Assembly: GCA_016618085.1 (NCBI GenBank)
Contig: JABLTG010000062.1
Coordinates: 1 to 64,000 of the forward strand
Length of the DNA stretch: 64,000 bases
DNA from: Neovahlkampfia damariscottae
Taxonomy: Eukaryota; Heterolobosea; Selenaionea; Neovahlkampfiida; Neovahlkampfiidae
Direction: 5' to 3'
The notes under the pieces were generated by a model. That model was not told where the DNA came from and ran no database searches. It was given only the letters and a program-made list of their open reading frames with translations. Shown here one piece after another: positions 44,301 through 52,916 of the stretch (positions are counted from its first letter, which is position 1; every line of letters starts with the position of its first letter). Both the position numbers and the translations under genes were made by a program.

Positions 44301-47246
44301 GTTTCCTTTTTTGTCTTGAACTGATGCTTTGATTTTATAATTACCACTATGTTCGAGTTGGCATTGAAAGTTGATTGGTTTTGAAGTGGAATCTTTTTCA
44401 AATTTTTGAATTGATTTTTCAACTTCTTTCTTATGTTTGTAACTGATTTCAACCAATTCCAAATCAACCTTTACATTTGAAACCGCAATTCCATTTATAT
44501 TAGCCACAATCAAATCAACATCACAAACTTGATCACAAGAAATAACTCTTGATTTCATTTTTAAACCGACATAAACTTCAGCAGGATGAAAAATAATTGA
44601 TGATGAAGAGTTTACAAGTTGATTGTTAATATCATAAACTGATGCGGTGGTATTCACATGAAAGGGCATGATAGGGGCATCTTTCAAACTTTTTAGTGAA
44701 ATACCAACATATCCTTCACCTGAATCATTCAAGGATAATGGATAATATCCAAAATCTTGAGTTTGACTGATGATATCATTAAAGGTGTACGAAATCCAAC
44801 CATTTGGTTTATAAATAGTAGGTGTCACAGTAGTAGCACAATTTACAGCACATAAAGACATTGGTCCACCACTGAAATAATTCGCTTTTATCTTCATCTG
44901 AGCTTTTTCATTGATTAAATATAGTTTTGGAGCAATTTCTGTTGATGCTGTGAATTCTGGTTTTCTAAATTCTTGTACACAAAATGAATGAGTTTCAATA
45001 AAATCTTTTCCATCTGAAAGTTTCAAAAAACAATCTCCCAAGTTCAAATTATCAGGAAGTGAAAGTTCAAAGTTAAAAGATCCATTTTCAGCAATTTCCA
45101 GTTTTGATTCATAAAAACTATTTCTTTGAGAATCAAACGCTTCACAGATCAAACAATTAACTTTAGGATATTCCACTGAAAATGAAGATCCTTTTTTGAC
45201 AATGTTTCTGAGATATCCTTTGATGTTCACCTTTTCATTTGGTAAATAAAGAGCTTTCTCATCAATCACAACAACATGAAGCCCATATTTTCTTTTTTGA
45301 TTGTATTTTGTCAATACTACTGAACAATCATTTTTCCTTCGTGAAATAATAATTTTTTTTTCTTTATCTGCAGAAAATGAGACATAACCTTCTTTGGTAG
45401 AATAAATCTTGTCATATTCAAAGTCTGTCTCAATTAAAGAACCATCTTTTAAATTGGTACTCCAAGCATGAATTATTCCATTGTAGTAAATTTGATCAAG
45501 ACTGATACAAGTTGATTGTATCCAAACTATTTTTCTGTATTGAGAAGGAAACCAAAAGTTTGGTTCAACGACTACTATCAATTGTCCTAAATTTTCATTT
45601 TTATGTTGTAAATATTTTTGAAGTTCGATTGTTGTTTCATCATAACCAATTTTTGATTTTTGAACATTCAATGTTAAATCAACTACATGGGTTCCTAAAT
45701 TTGATAAATGCTCATCCAAAGTTGATTTTGACAAATCTAAAAATGACAATTCGCTTAATTTTGAATATTTAGTAACATCAGCGTGATAAACTGAACATTT
45801 GATTTTTGAAACTTTTTTTGTCCAAATTTGATATGTTGGAGGTCCTGTTGATGCATCATGGATCATTTTTCCTTCAGCAGCAATGAACTCAGTTGAATTT
45901 GAATCTGTGGGTGTGAAATAATATTCCCGTTTTTTCATAGTAGAACCATAGATATCAATCAATTTGGAACTGAAATCAATTTTATATTCTGTTCCAACTA
46001 AAAATTTGCCAGAGATATTAAGCCACAAAGAATAATTTTCATAACTAATTTGAACATCAATTCGTGGTGAAATAGAGATCATGTTCTTTTCAAAAATAGA
46101 TTCATCAATTGGACGTGTCAATTGAATAGAGACACGTCCTGGTGCAGTATAACTCTCTGCTATAGTAAATTCAGTGTAAGTTCTGAATTGTGCTGATTTT
46201 GATTCTGTTGAACATAAAACACCTTCCATTGATTGTATTCCAGGTAAAATTTGTAATTCAAAAGGATATCCAGCAGGTAATTCAGAGTCAACAGTGAACC
46301 AAACTCCATCATGAGATTTAGGATCTTCAAGTAAAAATTTGATGTTTTCTTGAATATTTTTATATTGATTGTCAATATACATAAGTTTTACTTGGTCTCT
46401 TGTGAGCATTGATAATGAATAATGAGTTAAACGAACAAGGCCTCCATCTACAAGTCTTACATGTTCTAGTAAATTTTCGACATCAATTTCTTGATCAAAC
46501 TTCAAAAAGAAAATAGGTTTTGCACTGACTGAGATTCCAGAAGGAAAAATATCAATACATTTTGGTGAAGCTGTTGAAAATGAAAAATGATACATCTTTT
46601 GAAGCTCCATTTCCAATTCACTTTTAATTCCTTTTGGTATTGTAACTTGATAAGTTGTTGCTTTTCGAATTTCATGAGGTGTGAATTTTAAAATTTTTGG
46701 AGTTATCCATTTTATTTCTCCTTCAAGTTTTGGTGAAATTTTTAATGGATTTTTTTTCTTTCTGATGAATTCAAGAGTAGCAATCGGAACCATAGGTTGA
46801 TTAAATATTACAGTGATAAAAGTAACATCTTTGACTTGTTCTCCATCCGGAGTATGATTTAAAATTAATAATTCTTCTCCTCCTTCTGTAGGTCTCATAG
46901 GTGCTTGTAATTTTTCTTTTGGTTTTGCAGGAAATTTAGCAAGTTCAATCTGACCTTTTTCAGGTCTCTTGATTGAATCATCTCTTTGAGTAAATGAATT
47001 TTCATTCTTAGAAGTTATTTGAAAATCAGGTAATTTTTTAAATATTGTTTGTGCTTCTTCTTTTGAAAGTTCCTGATGTTTTTTCTTTTCACTTTGCTCT
47101 TTTTGAATTTTTTTGAATTTTTCTGATGATAGAGACAGCAAAACATTGGACTTTGTTTTGTTTGTTATTTCAGATTTTTTCAAATGTACTTTGTCAAAAA
47201 AAGTTGATGCACTCACCGTGAACAACTCGTTTACGGTTTTAAACAT
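41325..47246 (-). CDS. alpha-2-macroglobulin-like giant protein lacking signal peptide and thioester
   Basis: An intronless frame of 1973 residues. After a charged N-terminus (no signal peptide) come macroglobulin beta-domains: bacterial-type MG1 (LLILNHTPDGEQVKDVTFIT), MG2-MG4 with KALYLPNEKVNIKGYLRN and PEFTASTEIAPKLYL, the MG7-type LPDTLTRYRIMAVASF, and the helical thioester domain from about residue 1470. At the thioester position the sequence is TESECSSILGI: Cys1485 is kept, but the CxEQ motif reads C-S-S-I, so no internal thioester should form. A receptor-binding-like beta domain closes the protein. The family traps proteases; a version with neither secretion signal nor thioester may do something else. 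The start at 47246 follows the ATTGG box at 47261-47265. Parts of the gene are duplicated at 49770-50480 and 52020-52112. Confidence 0.85.
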   Translation of the reverse strand: MFKTVNELFTVSASTFFDKVHLKKSEITNKTKSNVLLSLSSEKFKKIQKEQSEKKKHQELSKEEAQTIFKKLPDFQITSKNENSFTQRDDSIKRPEKGQIELAKFPAKPKEKLQAPMRPTEGGEELLILNHTPDGEQVKDVTFITVIFNQPMVPIATLEFIRKKKNPLKISPKLEGEIKWITPKILKFTPHEIRKATTYQVTIPKGIKSELEMELQKMYHFSFSTASPKCIDIFPSGISVSAKPIFFLKFDQEIDVENLLEHVRLVDGGLVRLTHYSLSMLTRDQVKLMYIDNQYKNIQENIKFLLEDPKSHDGVWFTVDSELPAGYPFELQILPGIQSMEGVLCSTESKSAQFRTYTEFTIAESYTAPGRVSIQLTRPIDESIFEKNMISISPRIDVQISYENYSLWLNISGKFLVGTEYKIDFSSKLIDIYGSTMKKREYYFTPTDSNSTEFIAAEGKMIHDASTGPPTYQIWTKKVSKIKCSVYHADVTKYSKLSELSFLDLSKSTLDEHLSNLGTHVVDLTLNVQKSKIGYDETTIELQKYLQHKNENLGQLIVVVEPNFWFPSQYRKIVWIQSTCISLDQIYYNGIIHAWSTNLKDGSLIETDFEYDKIYSTKEGYVSFSADKEKKIIISRRKNDCSVVLTKYNQKRKYGLHVVVIDEKALYLPNEKVNIKGYLRNIVKKGSSFSVEYPKVNCLICEAFDSQRNSFYESKLEIAENGSFNFELSLPDNLNLGDCFLKLSDGKDFIETHSFCVQEFRKPEFTASTEIAPKLYLINEKAQMKIKANYFSGGPMSLCAVNCATTVTPTIYKPNGWISYTFNDIISQTQDFGYYPLSLNDSGEGYVGISLKSLKDAPIMPFHVNTTASVYDINNQLVNSSSSIIFHPAEVYVGLKMKSRVISCDQVCDVDLIVANINGIAVSNVKVDLELVEISYKHKKEVEKSIQKFEKDSTSKPINFQCQLEHSGNYKIKASVQDKKGNKNCTSVTFYVDSNNNDNVFEPAPEILMIANKEEYVIDETAEIYLQSPFKKSHVQLLVLGDDVIKSETLTLDSPSYLLKIKITKEMIPNFAVVVSIFENSEKKKTMFASLNLKVLPVESHLHVSINQDNNQLKPGEETIIEVEVLDYQKKSVEGADVLLMIVDDAVLHLGNYKLKNPLDHFLSRSIKASQRSSREFIDFIDSSSSIQLKESLQNFNNRRHIYSKKRQSGGFPFFGTSISKEVSFEEFDDHDSEHEHMTVGGLLTEKQEKTEKLEVRTNFYPVAAFEASTFTDKEGKVKVKIKLPDTLTRYRIMAVASFKECYFGTTESNFTVSLPFMIRPMLPRFLNVGDENVQIPVVVENQSDEDIEIDLAARSFNLDFEKEIGYNLKIKKDSRDVVCFTVKPCKHGIAKMQFGAILKGGIYSDAVEKQFKVLTPATSESFAIYGEIDDDNIVIQPIQPPETDEVFKETGGLEISTSSTAAQTLTDAVISLDESDWNFTESECSSILGILALKDVISLYKIKSLPSEKDIDSFINKKIKNICKYQNLSGGWSFLPNYLNSGINDPFVSCFAGYTLFFCKKSGYSVDDDVISRSFQYLNNFDSCSTKNFSSIFISFFNPKIINTLTAFAQYALTFHEKCDKSDLLKKSHNLFKKCDTKNILMEGLSFLLYTLDYCDPKDKLIPTIHAYLMKSVNETGKSARFVEKVESNGFLILQSNIRTDAIIMNTLISVDPTNYLIPKIAQGLLERRIGGKWNSSQENCFILTSMKKYLDTYEKEIPNFKTNVWFGDSYGGSLEFKNKSLDSKQLLIPMEDLLKENSSNLTLEKKGIGRLYYRLVMSYSPLNLNLKPCDFGFLIERKYYNQNKKEIIKDKKGRYHFNIGETINIRISIVTDSLKYHVALIDKIPGGFEPFNPFLERKGSIHSFSKWFQYQNIRDERVEVFTDCLWPGIKELNYCGNCTIKGDYIVLPCVAKEMYTPEIFGRSSTDYVIIE

Positions 47247-47567
47247 GTTGAATTGATTTAATTGGTGGAGGAGTTCTATTCTAAATTTAATCTTCTCAAT
47301 TCTCACAAAGTAAACTTGAATTTTTAAAACAATACCCACTCAGCAAGTCTTTCAGTTCCAAAATAGCATTATCAGCATACTACTTCAATTGCTATTTTGA
47401 GACAGATTTCTAATTGGTTGAAAAATTTGTCGTTAGGGATTTTCAATACATTTCAAGGAAATAGAATGAAAAAATTGCAGAATTGAATGTTCTTCATATT
47501 TGATTGGGTAGACATATTTAAATGTCGCACTTCATTGGTTGAATTTCATCAACAAAAAAACAACAAA
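47247..47567. promoter_or_regulatory. divergent promoter, macroglobulin / Q-rich membrane protein
   Basis: ATTGG at 47261-47265 is 14 nt from the macroglobulin ATG. ATTGG at 47534-47538 is 29 nt from the rightward ATG. Further ATTGG words occur in between. Part of this block (from about 47370) is copied at 50680-50890. Confidence 0.5.
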
Positions 47568-48283
47568 ATGGTACTCTTTGGCGCTCCTGTTCTAGAACCA
47601 AATACGTCAATAGTAAGAACAACAACATACTAAAAAAAAAGATCATTTGTATTGTTTCATTTTTACTTCCTGGCGTCGCTCAAATAATTGCTGGAGCGAT
47701 TGCTAAGCCAGTAGACAACGCAGCTATCATGGTAGGAATATCAATGATTGTTGTAAATCTTCTTTTATGGCTACTTTCAAGTTTTATTGTAGCAATATTG
47801 GCTTTAATTGTTTCTGTCTTCGGGGTTCTCACATTTGGTATTGGATTTGTGCTTTATCCATTTGTGTTTGTTGGTTACCTCGCTCCATTTATTGTTTACC
47901 CATGGTCAATTATCTGGGGTATCAACTGTTATCTCAAATCAAATGCAGCACCTATCCCTTCACAAGCATCTGTTACTGAAAACCCACAACAACCTCAACA
48001 AGTTCCTCAACAAAACTATGAGCAACAACCTCAACAACAACAACAAGACTTTCAACAACAACAACAACAACAACAATTCCAACAAGGAATTCCTCAACAA
48101 GACTTTCAACAACCTCAACAAAACATGCAACAACCACAATTCCAACAAGAAATTCCTCAACAAGACTTTCAACAATTCCAAGGCATTCCGCAACAAGACT
48201 TTCAACAACCACAACCTCAACAAATCTATGAGCAACCTCAACAAGACTTTCAACAACAAGGAATCCCTCAACAAGACCAATAA
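47568..48283 (+). CDS. Q-rich-tailed membrane protein, copy 1
   Basis: Two exons (47568-47612, 47642-48283) with a 29-nt intron encode 228 residues. Residues 15-100 are strongly hydrophobic with about three spans (IIVNLLLWLL-type segments, then GIGFVLYPFVFVGYLAPFIV) ending in WSIIWGINCYLKSN. The remaining residues are a Gln-rich tail built from units such as GIPQQDFQQ and QPQQ, encoded mostly by CAA. I do not recognise the membrane domain; its look is that of small TM2-like or proteolipid proteins. The tail is prion-like in composition. A second copy lies at 50891-51806, with the same first exon (one synonymous change). Confidence 0.78.
47985..48275 (+). repeat. CAA-rich coding repeat (poly-Gln tail, copy 1)
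   Basis: In-frame CAA-rich tract with a repeated nonapeptide-like unit GIPQQDFQQ (four occurrences or close variants). Confidence 0.8.
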
Positions 48284-48399
48284 AAACTAGTTGTATTTAA
48301 CTTTTTATCATTTTTTTTTGGTTCATTATTTTCAAAGTATTAATATTAACCTTTGTTTTTTCTTTTTTTACTCCATCTACTGATGATATCAGGTTCAGT

Positions 48400-49600
48400 T
48401 TCTTCAAGAATATTTGAGAAAATTCACAAATCTTTTTTTTTTTGATTTTGAATCAGTTTTAGCATTGTAACAAATGGCTGCATATTCTGGACCGAAAATA
48501 GCTTTAGTTTCTTTAAGTAATACAAAGGTATGAAAAAACTGTTTCCCAAGTTCTTTTGGACGTGTAGTAGAACAAGAAATAAAAAAACTTTCTTTTCTTC
48601 TCCACCAAATAAGAAGCATTGTCAGGACCACCAAGTTGACCAGCGTCAATAATGTATGTATATGCACCAAAAGGAACTAATTTATCAACTGCTCTCATTA
48701 TTGCTTCATGGTATGTAAAATTTTCTTCTTTAAAATTTTTGTAAATTTTTGAATCTTCAAAAACTATACAAAAAACAAATCCTTTTTCATCTACAATCTT
48801 CTATGAAGTAATGCCAGTTTTACATTCTTTTTTATCATTCTTTTTTTTTAATCCTCGACCAGTCCACTTCCAAGCATCATCATCCAAACTGAGAATCAAA
48901 AATGGTATCCAATAGTCTTTTGATAAATGATGAAACTTCTCTTCTGCCTTTTCGAAATCAATATGAAGGTAATGATTAATAAAATGATATTTTTTTTTTG
49001 ACATTATTCCTTGAAAAAATTCATTTCCAAAAATTCCTGTTGAATCATGTTTCCAATAATTCTCCGACTTCATGATTCTCACAAGACCTTTCACAAAATA
49101 TATAATTAGTCAAAACCATATAGATTCTTCTGTAACTTGAATCAACTGTTTTGATTTTGTTGTGACATTTTTGTTTTTCAAGTTCAAATTTGTTGCTTCC
49201 AAAATATTGTGAACAAAAGGTGTAAAAAACCTTTTGAAAACTGTATCAATTGAGTATTTTGTAAACCGTTAGCTTTACAAGTTGGACCTGAGTGAACATC
49301 TGTTTTGGCATATTTTTTTGAATAATCATAATCTGGAGTGATAGAAACCCCAACTGTTTTAAAACTTCAGAAAGAGTAATACCATAAGTTTTCTCCTGCC
49401 TGGTACCTAAAAAAATAAAAACTCTTTTCTGGTTGTTTTTTGGAGATTGATGTTTGATGGTTTCTTCTTCATTCTCTTCATCAAACAAAACCTCTTTCTC
49501 TTCTTCTTCTTCTGATGAACTGTCATAGGTATCTAATTCATCATCGTAAAATAATCTTCAAATTGAATTTTCTTTGGGTTTTGACTCATGTCCATCTTCT
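48400..49600 (-). mobile_element. decayed piggyBac-like transposase
   Basis: On the minus strand, open pieces in different frames carry piggyBac (DDE_Tnp_1_7) hallmarks in order: an acidic N-terminal stretch (DEENEEETI); YWKHDSTGIFGNEFFQGIMS then YHFINHYLHIDF, the pre-catalytic region; FLILSLDDDAWKWTGRG with KKKNDKKECKTGI, matching the LDExMxPFKGR block with the first Asp; and AYTYIIDAGQLGGPDNASYL, which fits the second Asp block. Stops and shifts between the pieces show the copy is dead. Clear terminal inverted repeats and TTAA target duplications were not found. It lies exactly between the two copies of the duplicated macroglobulin/Q-rich block. Confidence 0.66.
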
Positions 49601-49769
49601 CATTAACCAACCACTAAATTTTGATGATTAGCCAATTTTTCCAAAAATAAAAAGCACGGACTAAAAAATTAAAACTCAAAAATTGTTTGCATTAATCTAA
49701 AGAATGTTTGGGACAGTATTATTTTTACATTGGAAGAACTTTTTTTTTTCTTGTGAAAAATGAGAACTC

Positions 49770-50480
49770 AATCGGATATATTTTCATTCAAAACGACCAA
49801 AGGATTATAAAACACAAATAAAATTAGATATTCTTATTGGTCATTCTTCAATAGAATCTAATTTTCTGTTACATTCAGAACACATTAAACATCGTCAAAG
49901 AACCAAAGGAATAGAAAACGTTTTATTTTACCAAAGTGCACAATATGATAAAACTTTTTAATTGATCTGAGTTATTCAATGATGACGTAATCTGTTGCTT
50001 CTTATGAGCATTCATAATGAATAATGAGTTAAACGAACAAGTCTATCTACAAGTCTTACATGTTCTAGTAAATTTTCGACATCAATTTCTTGATCAAACT
50101 TCAAAAAGAAAATAGGTTTTGCACTGACTGAGATTCTAGAAGGAAAAATATCAATACATTTTGGTGAAGCTGTTGAAAATGAAAAATGATACATCTTTTG
50201 AAGCTCCATTTCCAATTCACTTTGGTATTGTTTGTTGCTTTTCGAATTTCATTAGGTCTTGATTGAATCATCTCTTTGAGTAAAGAAATTTTCAATCTTA
50301 GAGCTTATTTGAAAATCAGGGAATGATTTTTTATTGTTAGTGCTTCTTTTGAGAGTTCTTGATGTTTTTTCTTTTCATTTTTTTGAATATTTCTGACAGA
50401 GAACATTGGATTTTGTTTTGTTTGTTATTTCAGATTTTTTCAAATCCACTTTGTCAAAAAAAGTTGACCATGAACACGTT
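49770..50480 (-). pseudogene. collapsed second copy of the macroglobulin gene
   Basis: Segments match the intact gene in the same order: 49770-50005 matches 41208-41355 (3' end and flank, including TCATTCAAAACGACCAAAGG), 49998-50222 matches 46400-46625, 50228-50253 matches 46655-46680, and 50256-50480 matches 46960-47225 (5' end). The whole central part, about 5 kb, is missing, along with several smaller pieces, and the frame is not kept. It is a relic of the host's own gene. Confidence 0.85.
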
Positions 50481-50659
50481 CTCACACCAAATTGGCCAAA
50501 AATTTTTTACCTATTTTATGCATTTTTCAGCCTTTTCATTGGTCTATTTCCCTCTTTGTTGAAGTTTTGATTTTTTTCATTGGTTACCTTTGTCAATTTT
50601 TTATTTTTAAATTTTGCCAACTTGGTCTGAAAACGCAATAAAGGTTTTAAAAAAATTGA

Positions 50660-50890
50660 AATTTAGTGGATGGTCACAAATGTACACTTCAATTGCTATT
50701 TTAAGAAAGATCTCCAATTGGTTGAAAATTTGTTGTCGTTGGGAATTTTTCAAAGCATTTCAAAGAATACAAAGAAATAATTATGGAATCATCAACGTTG
50801 ATTTTTCTTTGGATTTGATTGGATAAAGAAAATGATAAATGTGGCACTTCATTGGTTGAATTGAATTCACATCAACAAAGAAACAACAAA
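50660..50890 (+). promoter_or_regulatory. promoter of the Q-rich membrane protein copy 2
   Basis: Homologous to 47370-47567. ATTGG at 50851-50855 lies 35 nt before the start codon at 50891, and TGATTGG occurs at 50817-50823. Confidence 0.5.
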
Positions 50891-51806
50891 ATGGTACTCT
50901 TTGGCGCTCCTGTTCTAGAACCAAATACTTCAATAGTAAGACAACAATTTTCTAAAAACAAAAGATTATTTGTATTGTTTCATTTCTCCTTCCTGGCTTT
51001 GCTCAAATAATTGCTGGAGCGATTGCTAAGCCAGTAGACAACGCAGCTATCATAGTAGGAATATCAATGATTGTTGTAAATCTTCTTTTATGGTTATTTT
51101 CAAGTTTAATTGTAGTATTATTGACTGTGATTGTTACTATCGTAGGCACTTTCACATTTGGGCTTGGATATTTGCTTTATCCATTTGTTTTGGTTGGTTA
51201 CCTTGCTCCATTTATTGTGTATCCATGGTCAATTATCTGGGGTATCAACTGTTATCTCAAATCAAATGAGAAAGCACCTGTTCCTTCACAAGCATCTGTT
51301 ACTGAAAACCCACAACAACCTCAACAAGTTCCTCAACAAAACTATGAGCAACAACCTCAACCTCAACAACAACAACAAGACTTTCAACAACAACAACAAC
51401 AACAACAATTCCAACAAGGAATTCCTCAACAAGACTTTCAACAACCTCAACAAAACATGCAACAACCACAATTCCAACAAGAAATTCCTCAACAAGACTT
51501 TCAACAATTCCAAGGCATTCCGCAACAAGACTTTCAACAANNNNNNNNNNNNNNNNNNNNNNNNNNNNNNNNNNNNNNNNNNNNNNNNNNNNNNNNNNNN
51601 NNNNNNNNNNNNNNNNNNNNNNNNNNNNNNNNNNNNNCCAACAAGGAATTCCTCAACAAGACTTTCAACAACCTCAACAAAACATGCAACAACCACAATT
51701 CCAACAAGAAATTCCTCAACAAGACTTTCAACAATTCCAAGGCATTCCGCAACAAGACTTTCAACAATCACAACCTCAACAAATCTATCAGCAACAACAC
51801 CAATAA
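50891..51806 (+). CDS. Q-rich-tailed membrane protein, copy 2 (spans an assembly gap)
   Basis: Two exons (50891-50935, 50965-51806) with a 29-nt intron. The first exon encodes the same 15 residues as copy 1. The membrane part differs conservatively (IVVLLTVIVTIVGTFTFG against IVAILALIVSVFGVLTFG) and the tail is again Gln-rich, ending IYQQQHQ. A run of N at 51541-51637 interrupts it, and the 130 bases on either side of the run are identical. If that is an unmerged overlap, joining the flanks keeps the reading frame and gives an intact protein slightly shorter than copy 1. As printed, the gap length shifts the frame. Confidence 0.72.
51411..51767 (+). repeat. 130-bp identical flanks around an N gap
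   Basis: 51411-51540 and 51638-51767 are identical base for base, each abutting the 97-N run. This is either a real tandem unit or, more likely, an unmerged contig overlap. Confidence 0.85.
51541..51637. other. assembly gap (97 N)
   Basis: Ninety-seven unspecified bases inside the Q-rich coding tail. Confidence 0.99.
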
Positions 51807-52019
51807 AAGCTGCTTGTATTTAACTTTTTCTCATTTTTTTTGGATTTTCTCTACCAACAAAAATTATTATGAATCAAAAACCAAGCCATACCTCAGGAAG
51901 ATCTACTACAGAAGAGCAAATTTTTTGAGTTTCATTGGTGTACGATATTTTTGACAATCTCAACTTTTTTCATCTCATCATTCGAAAATGTTTGTCAAGA
52001 GATTTGATTCAAAAAAAAA

Positions 52020-52112
52020 AGGCCTCTTTGACTTGTTCTCCATCTAGAGTATGATTTAAAATTCATGATTCTTTTGGTTTGATTTTATTATTATTACTTT
52101 TTCTTTTGGTTT
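52020..52112 (-). pseudogene. third, isolated macroglobulin gene fragment
   Basis: Matches 46832-46925 of the intact gene in the same orientation (TTTGACTTGTTCTCCATC, GAGTATGATTTAAAATT, TTTTTCTTTTGGTTT), with an insertion near 52075-52090. This piece of the gene is absent from the collapsed copy at 49770-50480. Confidence 0.75.
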
Positions 52113-52916
52113 AATTTTAAGTATTCCTACACCAATCAGATTATCTGAAACAATATGAACTCTCTAACAAAAAGGAGTGAAGGCAAAATTTCGGTTTGAC
52201 GTTGAAGGTGTTGAAAATATGTTGATCAACAACGCCTTTGATGCATAATTTACCAGATCCATTGAAAAGATAGAGGATGGTTATCACTTTGTGATTGTGA
52301 AAATTACAAACATCTCTCAAAATAATATTAAATTCCAAAAACATTTGGAGATTGGTGATGATTCTTTTTCTGAACGAAATGTACATCTTGCTGCGCTCTA
52401 TTCCAGATGGAACAAAGATATATTTGAAGGTTCTTTTATTTCTAATGAATAAAATGGTTTGATGTTGAAAGCAATCTTTGGTGGAAAAATTGACAGATTT
52501 TTAAAAGAAATTTTATTGGAAAAATCCACATGTTTGACACAAAAATTTCCTCAAAAAACTGGTTTTCCACAAAAATTTCTGTAATTTTTTCAATTTCCTC
52601 TTGAGTTTTTATTTCACATGTACCCAATTTTTTGCAGTTGACATCGATGAGGAAAATAACACGATTTTTTCCACTGATGTAAAAAAAGCGATAAGCCAAA
52701 CAGAAAAAGGAAAATCTTTTCAAATGGATTTGCAAGATCAAGAAAAAGAAGCAAAACAAAAAAAAGTAAAATAACTTCAACAAAGAAATAAAAATCCAAT
52801 GACCACAATGTTGCTCAACTGTATTAAGACATTCAAAAATCATAGTCTTTTTTTTCTTCATTTGTTTGGTATTCTACCATATATCATAGTTCAATATAAA
52901 AATAAGTGAAATGAAA
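52113..52916. other. unresolved segment with possible exons
   Basis: After a CCAATCA (about 52131) an ATG near 52160 opens a short frame. Removing a GTTTGAC...CCAG intron of about 62 nt would give a protein of roughly 77 residues containing IEDGYHFVIVKITNISQNN and HLAALYSRWNKDIFEG. Farther right, a plus-strand exon-like stretch at about 52637-52773 reads FSTDVKKAISQTEKGKSFQ, while the minus strand is open from 52861 to 52442. The pieces do not join into one convincing gene. This is either a decayed gene next to the duplicated block or a small gene that I cannot resolve. Confidence 0.3.

Noticed and set aside
48284-49760. Terminal inverted repeats and TTAA duplications of the piggyBac relic
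   Set aside because: TTAA occurs near both sides but is common in this composition, and no matching inverted ends were found.
51286-51823. Frames other than the Gln frame across the N gap
   Set aside because: They exist only because repeated CAA codons read open in all frames; the Gln frame is the one continuous with the membrane domain.
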